Shown: one piece after another, positions 1 to 8,704 of the stretch | How positions within the stretch are numbered: the first letter of the stretch is position 1 | How the letters are laid out: each line of letters begins with the position of its first letter | DNA from: Microvirga lotononidis | Lineage (GTDB): Bacteria > Pseudomonadota > Alphaproteobacteria > Rhizobiales > Beijerinckiaceae | DNA length: 64,000 nt | Reading direction: 5' to 3' | Assembly: GCF_034627025.1 (NCBI RefSeq) | Contig: NZ_CP141050.1 | Span: 620,001 to 684,000 of the forward strand | Notes under the pieces: generated by a model | What the model saw: the letters and a program-made list of their open reading frames with translations, nothing else | Database searches by the model: none | What the model was told of the DNA's origin: nothing | Made by a program: the position numbers and the translations under genes

Positions 1-2
1 CC

Positions 3-617
3 CCTGGGACGTCCGCGCAGCAGGGCCTGGTGGCGGCCAACCTCAAGGCATTCCGGTATCTGGCAGAGTACCCTCAGTGCATGATCGCTGCGATCACCGT
101 GGGCATGGCGTACGCGGTTGTGCAGGTCACCAACCTGCTGCTGCCTGGTTTCGTGGCCGACAGCCTCCATGGCGGCAGCGCACTGTTCGGAACGCTGGAG
201 ATGACGGCGGCTATTGCCGGTGCGGTGTCGGTGATGGTGGCTTCGACCGAACGGATCGCCCGGTTGCTCCAGGAGCGTACCCTGGCGGTGCTGGCCGCAG
301 CCGGGCTCGCCTTGGTTGCCTTCTCCTTCGCGACGGCAGACTGGGGGGCCACCATTGTCTATGCCCTGGCCGGCATCTTGTGGAGCCTCGCGCGAGCGCT
401 GGCCAATGCCTACCTGCTTCTAGTGGTAGACAATGCAATGATGGGTCGGGTCCAGGCGTTCACGACCCTCATCACGAGTGCCTGTGGCGGACTGATCTTT
501 CTTCTACCGACCCTCATTCCTGCGGCCACAGAGGCTGGCCTCTATCTCGGGTGCGGTATCGCGATCATAGCCTGTGCAAGTAGCCTAAGGATTTGGAACT
601 CAAGGCATTCTCGCTGA
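3..617 (+). CDS. MFS transporter, C-terminal half (cut by window start)
   Basis: The open frame runs in from position 3 with no stop, so the gene begins upstream of the window. About 200 residues are visible with roughly six hydrophobic segments and short basic loops (for example STERIARLLQERT), as expected for helices 7-12 of a major facilitator exporter. A GTG at 30 could be read as a start, but an N-terminus there would fall inside a transporter, so I read it as internal. The substrate cannot be told. It converges on a second, decayed MFS remnant on the other strand at 662-1192. Confidence 0.7.
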   Translation, partial: PGTSAQQGLVAANLKAFRYLAEYPQCMIAAITVGMAYAVVQVTNLLLPGFVADSLHGGSALFGTLEMTAAIAGAVSVMVASTERIARLLQERTLAVLAAAGLALVAFSFATADWGATIVYALAGILWSLARALANAYLLLVVDNAMMGRVQAFTTLITSACGGLIFLLPTLIPAATEAGLYLGCGIAIIACASSLRIWNSRHSR

Positions 618-661
618 ACGGCCGCAGGACCAGCCCTTTCGGCTGGACGTCCAGATCAAAT

Positions 662-1192
662 TTATCTGATGACGGTAGTATAAGCTCGGACCATTCCTGT
701 GTGCCCAACAAGGGCGTCAAAGCTCGCGAGCCGTCGAAAAGCGCCGCAGCTCGGGATTTGCGAGCGCGATTGATGTGATAGCCAGAACGCAGGACGCCCC
801 CCGATGACCAGCACAGCGGCCGGAGGCAGATACGTCGCCATAAAGCCTGCCCGAAAGTTTCCAATTTCGGGGCCGGCAAGTCCTGCAACATGCTCAACAG
901 AGCTTAGACGCCCCCGGTACTCATCGGGTGTGGCTATTTGAATGAGCGCGCTTCTGGCTATGACCGCAATCGTATCCGCGGCACCTGCGATCGCCAGGAC
1001 GGCGAGGATGCTCCACAACTCCCCTGTAAGCCCGGCTCCGAGCAAGGCAGCCCTCCAACAGAAAGCTGCGGCGAGTTGAACCTTACCGAGATCCGGCCGG
1101 CGTGTGAGCCAGCCGGAAGAGACAGAAGTGGCCACGCCGCCAAGCGCCACTGCGGAAAGAAACAGCCCGAGTTCGAAGAGTTTAATCGACAA
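662..1192 (-). pseudogene. MFS transporter remnant, C-terminal part
   Basis: Residues 1-135 resemble the C-terminal third of an enterobactin-exporter-like MFS protein, including GRLSSVEHVAGLAGPEIGNF followed by an R-A-G motif and a hydrophobic helix. The N-terminal six helices are missing, and after the helix ending VLVIGG the frame changes into a low-complexity tail that does not look like a transporter. I read this as a 5'-truncated, 3'-frameshifted pseudogene. It faces the MFS fragment at 3-617; the two are too different in visible sequence to be halves of one gene. Confidence 0.6.
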
Positions 1193-1383
1193 AACTCAAA
1201 GTAAGTGATTTCACTGAGGAAGGTAGGAGAGGGCGCTACGGCCTTCGGCCTATCTGGCTCTACTCGCTTCGCTCACCGAGCCGCCTACGACGTCTCGGCC
1301 ATCCGGTAATGATCCAGGCGCGGACCTGAGCCACATCGAGGGAAGGGGTGGGTGATCCTCCCCGCATCTTTGGAGGCAGCAGC

Positions 1384-1689
1384 GTGTTCACGTTCCTAGC
1401 TCAGTTCTTCCTCGGAGAGCCGCCATCGCCGCAGCAGACCTATGGTCTCGGGCCGGTCTATCACTCGCCAAACCTCCATGCGTTCTTCATGTTCGGGTTC
1501 ATCCTGTTCTGCATGTGCATGGTCCCGGTTGTCCTTAGCCTCTGGAACCATCGGAGGCAGGGATGGGCGGTTGCCCTCGGTCTGCTCCTTGTTGTCGGAG
1601 CGGCCCTCGCATCAGGCGGCATGTATGCTAGTGGGTACTCGGAAGCGAAGTACCCGCACCTTCAAAGGGTCGCGGCTAAGGGCTTTTAA
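1384..1689 (+). CDS. Small two- to three-helix membrane protein
   Basis: Predicted 101-residue protein with hydrophobic helices around residues 33-50 and 60-80 and a short basic C-terminal tail. I chose the GTG at 1384 because GGAGG lies 7 nt upstream (1372-1376); an earlier GTG at 1348 lacks good spacing. No recognisable domain. It sits alone between the MFS remnant and the nested IS elements. Function unknown. Confidence 0.45.
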   Translation: MFTFLAQFFLGEPPSPQQTYGLGPVYHSPNLHAFFMFGFILFCMCMVPVVLSLWNHRRQGWAVALGLLLVVGAALASGGMYASGYSEAKYPHLQRVAAKGF

Positions 1690-2045
1690 GCCGCCTTCGG
1701 CGTCACGAAAGACGATCTAGGCGCGGACCAGGGCTACAACAAGAAACGGGGGCACTCCCCTCCATCTGGGGCTGTGATGAGTTTTTGGAAAGGTTGCATG
1801 GGTTGGGGACATTGGGCTTTTGTTGGCGGCTCCTGTTGCAGGAGGACTGCTGGAAAGCAGTTCGCAATCTCGAAGAGCAAAGAAAGCCTCTTGAGGAAAA
1901 TCATTCAGCAGAGTGCAAAGCGGTTCCAGCTCTCAGAGAGTATCTCGCCGCCCTGAAACGTCCGAAGTCGTAAACTGTTAATTCACCATTAGCCGGACCA
2001 TCTAGGTGGAGGAATAAGGCGCTTTGCTTCGCTCTAAGTGAGTGA
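1690..2045. other. Intergenic stretch, no convincing gene
   Basis: About 350 bases up to the outer IS3 element. A 62-codon frame with a TTG start (1785-1973) has a charged, plausible C-terminus, but there is no ribosome-binding site and overlapping frames look equally coding-like, so I do not call it. Confidence 0.4.
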
Positions 2046-2063
2046 TGACCTGCCACCGAAGCT

Positions 2064-2993
2064 TCATCCAGTGGCGTTTAGAGCCTCGACAGGTGATACG
2101 CCGTGTGGCGCGACAGGAGCAAGGGGCCAGCGCGCGGAGCCTGTCCGTTGCGCAGCGCGATGGTCCCTTGCGGTTCGTAGGGCGTGGGAGAACGCTTTCG
2201 GTGTCTGATAGCCCAGGGAAGAGTGGGGTCTCTCCGTGTTGTAATCCTCGACCCAGGCCGCGATCAGCTCGCGGGCATGATCCAGTCCGAAGAACAGGCT
2301 CTCGTTCAACAGCTCATCGCGCATGCGGCCGTTGAACGACTCGATGTAGCCGTTCTGCATCGGCTTGCCTGGGGCAATGTAATGCCACTCGATCCGGTGC
2401 TCGGTGCACCAGGTGAGGATGGCATTCGAGGTGAGTTCGGTGCCGTTATCGGAAACAATCATCCCCGGCTTGCCACGTCGCTCGATCAGGGTTGTCAGCT
2501 CCCGGGCAACCCGCTTGCCTGAGATCGAGGTGTCGGGGATCGCCGCCAGGCACTCCCGTGTCACGTCATCGACGACGTTCAGAATGCGAAAGCGCCGGCC
2601 GTTCGCGAACTGGTCATGGACAAAGTCCAGCGACCAGCGCGCATTGGCCTTCGCCTCCACCAGAATGGGCGCTCGCGTGCCGACCGCCCGCCGACGTGCC
2701 TGACGTTTGCGCACGCTCAGACCCTCCTCGCGGTAGAGGCGGTAGATCCGGTTGAGCCCCGCCGTCTCGCCCTCACGCCGAAGCAGCACGAACAGCCGCC
2801 GATAGCCAAACCGACGCCGTTCCCGCGCCAGGTCACGCAGGCGGCCGCGCAAGACGGCATCGTCCGGCCGGCATGAGCGGTATCGGATCGTGCTCCGGTC
2901 AGCCCCGATCAGGGTACAGGCCCGCCGCTCCGACAGGCCGAAGCTGGCCTGCAGGTGCACGACGGCTTCGCGCTTCGCGGCGGGCCCTACCAC
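2064..2993 (-). CDS. IS3-family transposase OrfB (DDE integrase domain)
   Basis: 309-residue frame with an N-terminal HTH_21-like segment and an rve integrase core: [10 protein letters not shown] (first Asp), [11 protein letters not shown] (second Asp) and [16 protein letters not shown] (catalytic Glu). It overlaps the 3' end of orfA. The run AAAAAAG at the overlap is a classic slippery site, so the active protein is expected to be an OrfAB fusion made by -1 frameshifting. The catalytic triad is complete, so the transposase itself may still work although its own promoter end is displaced. Confidence 0.9.
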   Translation of the reverse strand: MVGPAAKREAVVHLQASFGLSERRACTLIGADRSTIRYRSCRPDDAVLRGRLRDLARERRRFGYRRLFVLLRREGETAGLNRIYRLYREEGLSVRKRQARRRAVGTRAPILVEAKANARWSLDFVHDQFANGRRFRILNVVDDVTRECLAAIPDTSISGKRVARELTTLIERRGKPGMIVSDNGTELTSNAILTWCTEHRIEWHYIAPGKPMQNGYIESFNGRMRDELLNESLFFGLDHARELIAAWVEDYNTERPHSSLGYQTPKAFSHALRTARDHRAAQRTGSARWPLAPVAPHGVSPVEALNATG

Positions 2994-3253
2994 TTTTTTG
3001 AGAGGAGATCGCGCAGAGCCGAGGCATCGAGCATCGCCTCGGCCAGCAGCTTCTTCAGTCTGGCGTTCTCGTCCTCCAGCGCCTTGAGGCGCCGGGCATC
3101 CGAGACTTCCATGCCGCCGTACTTGGCCTTCCAGTTATACAAGGTGGCTTCCGACATGCCGTGCTTGCGGCACAAGTCGGCCGCCTTTGCCCCGGCCTCC
3201 TGCTCCCGCAGGATCCCGATGATCTGTTCTTCCGTAAACCGTGAACGCTTCAT
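2987..3253 (-). CDS. IS3-family transposase OrfA
   Basis: 88-residue HTH_Tnp_1 protein: N-terminal helix-turn-helix ([16 protein letters not shown], then [20 protein letters not shown]) followed by a leucine-zipper-like tail ([20 protein letters not shown]). It binds the IS ends and multimerises with OrfAB. The start is followed upstream by only 15 nt of its own leader before the inserted element begins, so its native promoter has been pushed about 1.2 kb away. Confidence 0.9.
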   Translation of the reverse strand: MKRSRFTEEQIIGILREQEAGAKAADLCRKHGMSEATLYNWKAKYGGMEVSDARRLKALEDENARLKKLLAEAMLDASALRDLLSKKW

Positions 3254-3350
3254 GGTCCGTCCTTATGATGATCTGATCCCTAAAAACTGGACCAGTTTGG
3301 GTTAGAGTTTTCCGCGGTATTTTCCCTGGCTGGGAAGGAGCGGAAGACCC

Positions 3351-3617
3351 ATGAAGGCAGCACGGTTCACGGACGCCCAGAAGGCGTTCATCCTTAAGCA
3401 GGGCACGGATGGAACGCCCGTAGCGGAGATCTGCCGCAAGGCCGGGATCAGCCAGGCGACCTACTTCAACTGGAAGAAGAAGTATGACGGGCTGCTGCCG
3501 TCCGAGATGAAGCGCCTGAAGCAGCTCGAGGACGAGAACGCCCGTCTCAAGAAGATCGTCGCGGATCTGACGCTCGACCGCGAGATGCTGCAGGATGTCA
3601 TCAAGCGAAAGCTTTAA
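3351..3617 (+). CDS. IS3-family transposase OrfA (nested element)
   Basis: 88 residues with a helix-turn-helix (EICRKAGISQATYFNWKKKY) and a coiled-coil tail ([18 protein letters not shown]). GGAAGGAG precedes the ATG. It stops shortly before orfB, which is in the -1 frame; the expected fusion junction is near the codons KRK at the 3' end. A frameshifted near-copy occurs at 18679-18948. Confidence 0.9.
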   Translation: MKAARFTDAQKAFILKQGTDGTPVAEICRKAGISQATYFNWKKKYDGLLPSEMKRLKQLEDENARLKKIVADLTLDREMLQDVIKRKL

Positions 3618-3640
3618 GGCCTGCTCGCCAGCGCGAGCTC

Positions 3641-4453
3641 GTGGCCGGGATGTGCCGGGAGTGGGCGGTGTCGATCCGCAGAGCCTGTGCGGCTCTTCGG
3701 TTTGACCGCTCCACCCACCACTACAAATCCCGCCGCACCGAGCAGGCCGGTCTCAAGGAGCGCATTCGTGACATCTGTCAGACGCGAGTGCGCTATGGCT
3801 ATCGCCGTGTTCACGTCCTGCTGGAGCGGGAAGGCTGGGGCACGAACATCAAGCGGACCTATCGCATCTACCGGGAGCTGGGCATGCAGCTGCGCAACAA
3901 AACACCCAAGCGGCGGGTGAAGGCCAAACTGCGGGACGACCGCCAGGTGGCCGTGGGGCCCAACGACGTCTGGGCGATGGACTTCGTGCATGACCAGCTG
4001 GCCACCGGCAAGAAGATCCGGGTGCTGACCGTGCTCGACACCTTCTCGCGCTACGTGCCGGCCCTGGACCCGCGCTTCAGCTACCGCGGCGAAGACGTGG
4101 TCGCTACCCTGGAGCGGGTCTGCGGGCAGATCGGCTATCCCAAGACCATCCGGGTGGATCAGGGCTCGGAGTTCGTGTCGCGGGATCTGGATCTGTGGGC
4201 GTACCAGAAGGGCGTCACGCTCGACTTCTCCCGTCCGGGCAAACCGACCGACAATGCCTTCATCGAGGCGTTCAACGGCCGGTTCCGGGCGGAGTGCCTG
4301 AACCAGCATTGGTTCCTTTCGCTTGCGGATGCTCGCGAAAAGCTGGAGGATTGGCGTCGATACTACAACGAGGAACGGCCCCATGGTGCCATCGGGAACA
4401 AGTCCCCGATTGTGCTGACGAAATCGGGTGACGCAGCCAGCCCGTCACCCTGA
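3641..4453 (+). CDS. IS3-family transposase OrfB (nested element)
   Basis: 270 residues from a GTG, although the true product is probably the OrfAB frameshift fusion. It carries the HTH_21 segment (IRDICQTRVRYGYRRVHVLL) and the DDE core: AMDFVHDQLATG, RVDQGSEFVSRD and FIEAFNGRFRAECLN. The triad Asp-Asp-Glu is intact, so the element looks potentially active. Confidence 0.9.
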   Translation: MAGMCREWAVSIRRACAALRFDRSTHHYKSRRTEQAGLKERIRDICQTRVRYGYRRVHVLLEREGWGTNIKRTYRIYRELGMQLRNKTPKRRVKAKLRDDRQVAVGPNDVWAMDFVHDQLATGKKIRVLTVLDTFSRYVPALDPRFSYRGEDVVATLERVCGQIGYPKTIRVDQGSEFVSRDLDLWAYQKGVTLDFSRPGKPTDNAFIEAFNGRFRAECLNQHWFLSLADAREKLEDWRRYYNEERPHGAIGNKSPIVLTKSGDAASPSP

Positions 4454-4557
4454 TCAACGCCGGAAAACTCTAACCGCAGGTGGTCCAAAATCCGGGAGCG
4501 GTTCAATGATGGGCCGGACTCTAACTCCAGTTGGAGGGAAATCTCAGGGGCAGGTCA

Positions 4558-4872
4558 AAATCTGCTCAGCTTCTCATTTTGTGCTTGTGACAACTCTAAA
4601 CGTTCGTTTTGACCCGCTCTACGACCCATTCAATTTGACGGCGCTCCGGGCTCCCCTTTGCGGGAAATTTCTCTGCCACTCGTGTAGTGGACGCATCACT
4701 TGGGACTGATGCCCAGGAGAGAACTTGCCTACTCTGCCGCCATGCTCCTGAAATTTAGAGCCTCGGACTAGCGTCGAAGGTCGCCGGCATTCAGGTTGTT
4801 TTCAGCCATCGAACCAAGAGGTGATTACTCGTTCGTATGCTTTGCCCGTCCTAAAGTCTTTATCTCCGCTGG
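4558..4872. other. Intergenic stretch, nothing recognised
   Basis: About 315 bases between the outer IS end and the cassette at 4873. No frame with a ribosome-binding site, hairpin or repeat that I can support. Confidence 0.4.
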
Positions 4873-5658
4873 CTATGCGCTGCGGAGAAAGAAATAGAAT
4901 TCAGGAGGTTCTCCCGTTTCTCGCTCTTCCGATGCCACAGATGGCAATCTTCCGACATCCACCAAATTGCGAGTTGAGCGCGCCCCTACACCAATCCTGA
5001 ATCTCCCCTGCTGATCAGTGACAGTGGAGAGTGACTCCCCGCCAGGCAGCACTAAACGGACGGTTTCTCCGCTCAAAGGTGCTCTCGTGCGCACGTGGAT
5101 GAGCTGTCCGCTGACTGTAAAGGTAGGCATCGAAGCAAGCCGCACAAGATTGCGAACCTCGGTTAGGGATACGCCGCAAGGCGTGCTGCAATCGCTGCGA
5201 TAACCAGCTGCGGAGCCACAGCGGCAAACGCCACTCGGATTGCGGCAGCAACTTGTCAGTTCATACCTGCCCCTGCCGGGAAGGCCGGCCCTACCACCAC
5301 CGGGAAGATCGGCGGCGAAGGTAAACGTGGTTCCAAAATTAGTAGCGCCTGCAAAGCCGAAGGACAGAACTAAGGCTTTCCCCAGCTCGCGCCGAGAGAG
5401 ACCGCTCCGAGGATGCACTTTATCGTCGACGGCGTAAGAGGCCGTCTTCAGCGCGAAAACAATGACATGTGTTACCCATAATGACGTAAATAGAACTGAG
5501 GCCGCAATGCAAGCCAAAAAGACATTTGGAAACGGCAGTACAAAGCTAATGGCTGTTGCCGCCCACCAGAGAAATGTCAGTCTAAACGCCTGTCGCATAC
5601 AATTCTGGCAGTGGCCGAAATTTTTCCACAGAAGCATAACAATCCGGTTCATAAACAT
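4873..5658 (-). CDS. Membrane protein with Cys-rich segment and carboxypeptidase-regulatory-like domain
   Basis: 261 residues from the ATG at 5658, which has GGAGAG upstream. Two hydrophobic helices (about residues 25-75) follow a CxxC-containing N-terminus (HCQNC). Next comes a twin-arginine-like stretch (SRRELGK then hydrophobic), a Gly-rich linker, and six cysteines in about 25 residues (CCRN, CRC, then two more). The C-terminus (about 180-230) resembles a CarboxypepD_reg beta-sandwich (VSGQLIHVRTRAPLSGETV). I do not recognise the family. It is the last gene of a three-gene minus-strand cassette with a cupin and an acetyltransferase, visibly richer in A+T than its surroundings. Confidence 0.6.
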   Translation of the reverse strand: MFMNRIVMLLWKNFGHCQNCMRQAFRLTFLWWAATAISFVLPFPNVFLACIAASVLFTSLWVTHVIVFALKTASYAVDDKVHPRSGLSRRELGKALVLSFGFAGATNFGTTFTFAADLPGGGRAGLPGRGRYELTSCCRNPSGVCRCGSAAGYRSDCSTPCGVSLTEVRNLVRLASMPTFTVSGQLIHVRTRAPLSGETVRLVLPGGESLSTVTDQQGRFRIGVGARSTRNLVDVGRLPSVASEERETGEPPEFYFFLRSA

Positions 5659-5701
5659 GTTGTCTCTCCATTGAAGAGATACTGTGTTTTTCTTGCTGTT
5701 G

Positions 5702-6358
5702 CTAAACTTGCTCTTCGTGCTGCAGCACCGCACAGCCGTCCGCAACAGTTTCCATGCTGTCTCCGTGATTCACTGCGGAGGGATGCGAGAACCGGTTGCC
5801 ATCTTTGCCGGCGAAAAACCGGTACAGGTACATAACATGCGTTTCCCCAGTTGGGTCTGTGTTGAAGCTGTACGAAACGCCGTTCGGAACGTAAAACCAA
5901 TCTCCTGGGCCAAATACTTCATTTCTGTATTTTATGTACCCCTTCGTCACGATACGAAGGCTGCCCCCCGGATCTCCTGGCTCATTTTCGTGGTGCACGT
6001 GAGGGGTTACGGTCGAAGCAGCGGGAAAAATTACTTGAAGCACTCGCACTTCTCGCATGTCGATTGGTAGCTGCCATTTCATTATTCCAGCAGCAAACGG
6101 AGTATCGACACGTAAACGGATCTTTGCCTCTTCAGCGGCCGAGTCATGGCTGGTTACAACTCGGTCGCTGTAGCCTAACTCCCTAAGTTCGTCCGATGTG
6201 TATGCCTCTCGAACAACACCGTATCCGCGAAGTTGATCGCGAGTGTATAAGCGTTTTTCGGGGTCGAACCTCAGTCGCCTAACTAGCGCCGCCCTGCGAA
6301 CGGTTTCAACTTCTACGTCGGTGAGTTCAAAAATCTCCTCTATTGACTTGTGGAACAT
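5702..6358 (-). CDS. Cupin-domain protein
   Basis: 218 residues. A largely helical N-terminus (about 1-75, EEIFELTDVEVETVRRAALV) precedes a cupin barrel with metal-ligand-like motifs: PHVHHENEPGDPGG (about 119-132) and GPGDWFYVPNGVSYSFN, with a later HVMYLYRFF strand. Cupins with His clusters often bind Fe or other metals; the substrate is unknown. GGGAGG precedes the start, and the gene overlaps the upstream acetyltransferase by 32 nt, implying coupled translation. The Cys-rich membrane protein follows after 43 nt. Confidence 0.7.
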   Translation of the reverse strand: MFHKSIEEIFELTDVEVETVRRAALVRRLRFDPEKRLYTRDQLRGYGVVREAYTSDELRELGYSDRVVTSHDSAAEEAKIRLRVDTPFAAGIMKWQLPIDMREVRVLQVIFPAASTVTPHVHHENEPGDPGGSLRIVTKGYIKYRNEVFGPGDWFYVPNGVSYSFNTDPTGETHVMYLYRFFAGKDGNRFSHPSAVNHGDSMETVADGCAVLQHEEQV

Positions 6359-6833
6359 TGCTGTGTCCTCCCATCAGTTTAGTTGAAAATTGATATTTCA
6401 TCTCAACTGTCATCTCTGTAACGCCAATTCTTTCGAAGCCCAACTTTTTGTAAAACTCAACTGCTGCAGTTTCTTTAAGGGCTTCCAACTGGACAGACCT
6501 GCCGTTTGATGCTGCGATGTCGATGATTTCACGTAGTATTGTTGAACCGATTCCCCGCCCTCTAAATCGCTTAGCAATGTATAAGTTCTCCAGAATCACC
6601 TCTGCTCGGGCCGTCCTAGTAGATAACCATCCGACGCAAGATGAACCGAACTGGATGACCTTTGTCATCTCTGGGCGCCAAATGGTACGAAACTTCTGCT
6701 GCTCTTGTACTTCATCCCAATGTCCACCAAGGAACGGGGTAAGCACGGGACGGCAGTGATCAGAGTAAAGTTTCCACGCGAAAGGGATGTCGTCGTCGGT
6801 CGCGTCACGAAGACTAAGCGTGGATCTCGTCAT
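6327..6833 (-). CDS. GNAT-family N-acetyltransferase
   Basis: 168 residues with the GNAT fold: LRDATDDDIPFAWKLYSDH at the N-terminus, the acetyl-CoA-binding motif A KRFRGRGIGSTILREII (about 100-116), and motif B VEFYKKLGFERIGVTEMTVEM. First gene of the three-gene cassette and overlapping the cupin gene. The substrate cannot be told from sequence; context suggests modification of something handled by the cupin or membrane partner, which is inference. Confidence 0.8.
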   Translation of the reverse strand: MTRSTLSLRDATDDDIPFAWKLYSDHCRPVLTPFLGGHWDEVQEQQKFRTIWRPEMTKVIQFGSSCVGWLSTRTARAEVILENLYIAKRFRGRGIGSTILREIIDIAASNGRSVQLEALKETAAVEFYKKLGFERIGVTEMTVEMKYQFSTKLMGGHSNVPQVNRGDF

Positions 6834-6972
6834 TCGATCACCTGCGAGCCGCCTTATCAGAGTTTATCAGATACAACTGTGCGTTCACATACTACATAGT
6901 AGAGCTTCGACATCTTTAGGAGTATGTCTTAGAGACCTTGTCCAGCCTGAGAGTGCAATCAAGCTGTTGTGA

Positions 6973-7602
6973 TTGAGCCTGCGCGATCTCAAGGAGATGA
7001 TGGCGGAACGCGGCATCTCCGTTGATCACACGACCATTTATCGCTGGACCGTTCACTATGCTCCGCTCCTGCTCGAGCAATTCAATCGGCGCAAGCGCCC
7101 GGTCACCGGCAGATGGCATGTGGATGAAACGTTTATCAAAATCCGTGGGCGTTGGATGTATTTGTACCGCGCCATCGACAGCAATGGTAACACCGGGGAA
7201 TTCTGCTTCAGCGAGCGGCGCAACCTGATTGCTGCCAAGCGGTTCCTGCGCAAGGCACTCAAGCGGCATGGACGACCTGAGCGGATTGTGATCGACGGCA
7301 GCCAGACCAACCGCGAGGCGATCCTGGCCTGCGATGCGGAAAGCCGGCTCCAGGACGGATCAGGACGTCAGTTGAAGCCGATCCGGATCCGAAGAAGTGC
7401 CTACCTGAATAATCGCATCGAGCAGAACCATCGTGCTATCAAATGCCGGGTTCGACCGATGCTCGGATTTAAGTCGATGACGTCCGCTCGAGCGATCCTG
7501 GGCGGTATTGAGATGATCCACATGATGCGAAAAGGACAGGCGAAGTATGCCTGCCGTTCGCAGCGATCTCTCGCCGAGCAGTTTGACCTGCTCGCCCTAT
7601 AG
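6973..7602 (+). pseudogene. IS6-family transposase, N-terminally truncated
   Basis: 209 codons from a TTG that is probably not a real start. The helix-turn-helix end (LKEMMAERGISVDHTTIYRW) and the full DDE core remain: WHVDETFIKIRG, IVIDGSQTNREAI and NNRIEQNHRAIKCRVRPMLGF. Family members usually have about 25 more residues before SLRDLKEMM. With the 5' end and left repeat lost, it should be immobile. Confidence 0.8.
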
Positions 7603-7659
7603 GCGCACGACGAGGCACCTGTTCCCTCCTCATCCTTGCTGCGCGTTTGCAACAGAACC
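6973..7659 (+). mobile_element. IS6-family element remnant, 5' truncated
   Basis: The right terminus TTTGCAACAGAACC at 7646-7659 is the usual IS6 end and marks the junction with htpG. The left end is lost: homology begins abruptly around 6973 after an in-frame stop, so the left inverted repeat and the first 25-30 transposase codons are missing. Confidence 0.8.
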
Positions 7660-8020
7660 ATTCATTGCCGGTCTCAAGGCAGCGCTCGGCGAGGTAGTCT
7701 CCGATGTCCGTGCTTCCGACCGGCTCACCGAAAGCGCTGTTTGCCTGGTTGCACCTGAAAGTGGCATGGATCGCCAGCTGGAGCGTTTGCTGGCGAGAGC
7801 GGGGCAATTGCCATCAGCCGCTAAGCCTATTCTCGAAATCAATCCGCGCCATGACCTAATCATTGCCTTGGCAAGGCTCGATGATGAGGAGCAGAGCCTA
7901 TGTGACGACGTTGCACATCCGCTCTTGGATGAGGCGCGCATCCTGGATGGAGAACTCCCGGCTGATGCCAAGGCATTCTCGCAACGTCTCGCTCGAGTCA
8001 TGCGGCGGTCTGCTCCCTGA
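7660..8020 (+). pseudogene. htpG: htpG (Hsp90) 3'-terminal fragment
   Basis: Directly after the IS6 terminus the frame encodes the C-terminal dimerisation domain of Hsp90: LGEVVSDVRASDRLTESAVC, SGMDRQLERLLARAG and KPILEINPRHDLI, ending near DAKAFSQRLARVMRRS. About 120 of some 610-630 residues remain; the ATPase and middle domains are absent. Its position just upstream of groESL suggests a former heat-shock gene cluster cut by the IS6 element. Confidence 0.85.
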
Positions 8021-8199
8021 TCAGGGGGCGCGCGTGGGCGCTCAGACACCGTATCGCAGGTCCTGCCTCGATTGCCGATCAACAGGGCCGGCATCCTAGC
8101 CCTGGTAATACAGCGCGCGGTCTCTCATATGCCGACTGCCGCAAAGTGATGTTTATACCGGGAAGTTGCCCTCAACGTAGCTGCTGAAGCGTATGATGT

Positions 8200-8520
8200 T
8201 CAGTTTCCCTTGATCCGCTGGAGCCCCTCAGCCGCAACTGGATCCACTCGTAAGATTGGGTGCCCACCCGAGGAGCGACGCCGTGAAAATTGCAGCCGCT
8301 CATAACCGCCGCTCTCTAGAGGCAAAAAGTAAAGCCCGCCTGTTTCGCCCTTTAGAAAACAGCGCAACCCAATGTAGAAGCTTTCCTCGTAGCCCTTCAC
8401 AGCCCGACGAATGGCGGGATGAACGACAAGGGTGAGGCTCTTGCTCTCGCAGACCTCTTCGACGCTTTCGAAACTCAACACGGCTGAACCTCGCTGCAAA
8501 GGCGGTTGGTCAGCCGCCAT
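8200..8520 (-). CDS. Hypothetical protein, 106 aa
   Basis: Predicted cytosolic 106-residue protein, mixed alpha/beta in character (SLTLVVHPAIRRAVKGYEES), with no motif I recognise. It is divergent from groES and its start lies about 100 nt from the CIRCE element. No clear Shine-Dalgarno sequence. Retained because codon use looks normal and no better frame overlaps it. Confidence 0.45.
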   Translation of the reverse strand: MAADQPPLQRGSAVLSFESVEEVCESKSLTLVVHPAIRRAVKGYEESFYIGLRCFLKGETGGLYFLPLESGGYERLQFSRRRSSGGHPILRVDPVAAEGLQRIKGN

Positions 8521-8621
8521 TGAGGGTCAACGCGTCTACTAGGCTGCTGTTCGCCCCAAGCTCAGCTTATCCACTAAGGGATGACCTTGCCTCACCAAAA
8601 ACCCTGGGCTATCACTTCGTT

Positions 8622-8648
8622 CTAGCACTCTCATGCGTCGAGTGCTAA
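8622..8648 (+). promoter_or_regulatory. CIRCE operator of groESL (HrcA site)
   Basis: Inverted repeat CTAGCACTC - 9 nt - GAGTGCTAA, matching the CIRCE consensus (TTAGCACTC-N9-GAGTGCTAA) with one mismatch in the left arm. It lies about 57 nt before the groES start. By family knowledge HrcA binds here and represses the operon until heat shock. Confidence 0.9.
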
Positions 8649-8704
8649 TCGTGCTGCTCGGCGCAGACGAGTGCCCCCAATTCCGAGAACAAGGAGGCAC
8701 ACCC

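Larger units (their letters stand above)
3269..4505 (+). mobile_element. Second IS3-family element nested in the first
   Basis: The left end begins TGATCTGATCCC and the right end is the complement of TGAACCGCTCCC; both then share TGGACCA, five variable bases and GGTTAGAGTTTTCCG. A 4-bp duplication ATGA flanks it (3265-3268 and 4506-4509), showing insertion into the leader of the outer element. Length about 1237 bp, typical for IS3. A truncated relative with the same TGATCTGATC terminus lies at 18667-19030. Confidence 0.85.
2046..4557 (-). mobile_element. IS3-family element (IS407-like), split by a second IS
   Basis: Outer insertion sequence read on the minus strand. Its termini form an inverted repeat: TGACCTGCCACCGA at 2046 and the complement of TCAGGGGCAGGTCA ending at 4557. 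Both orfA and orfB are intact, but the promoter-proximal end is separated from orfA by a second IS3 element (3269-4505). Removing that insert leaves an element of about 1.27 kb, normal for the family. No matching target duplication is seen at the outer ends (GTGA against AAAT), so one flank may have been rearranged. Confidence 0.85.

Noticed and set aside
1-1192. That the two MFS remnants are parts of one inverted gene
   Set aside because: Both are C-terminal halves with different sequences, so they must come from two different transporter genes.
1785-1973. 62-codon frame upstream of the outer IS3 element
   Set aside because: TTG start without ribosome-binding site, and two other frames in the same stretch look equally coding-like.
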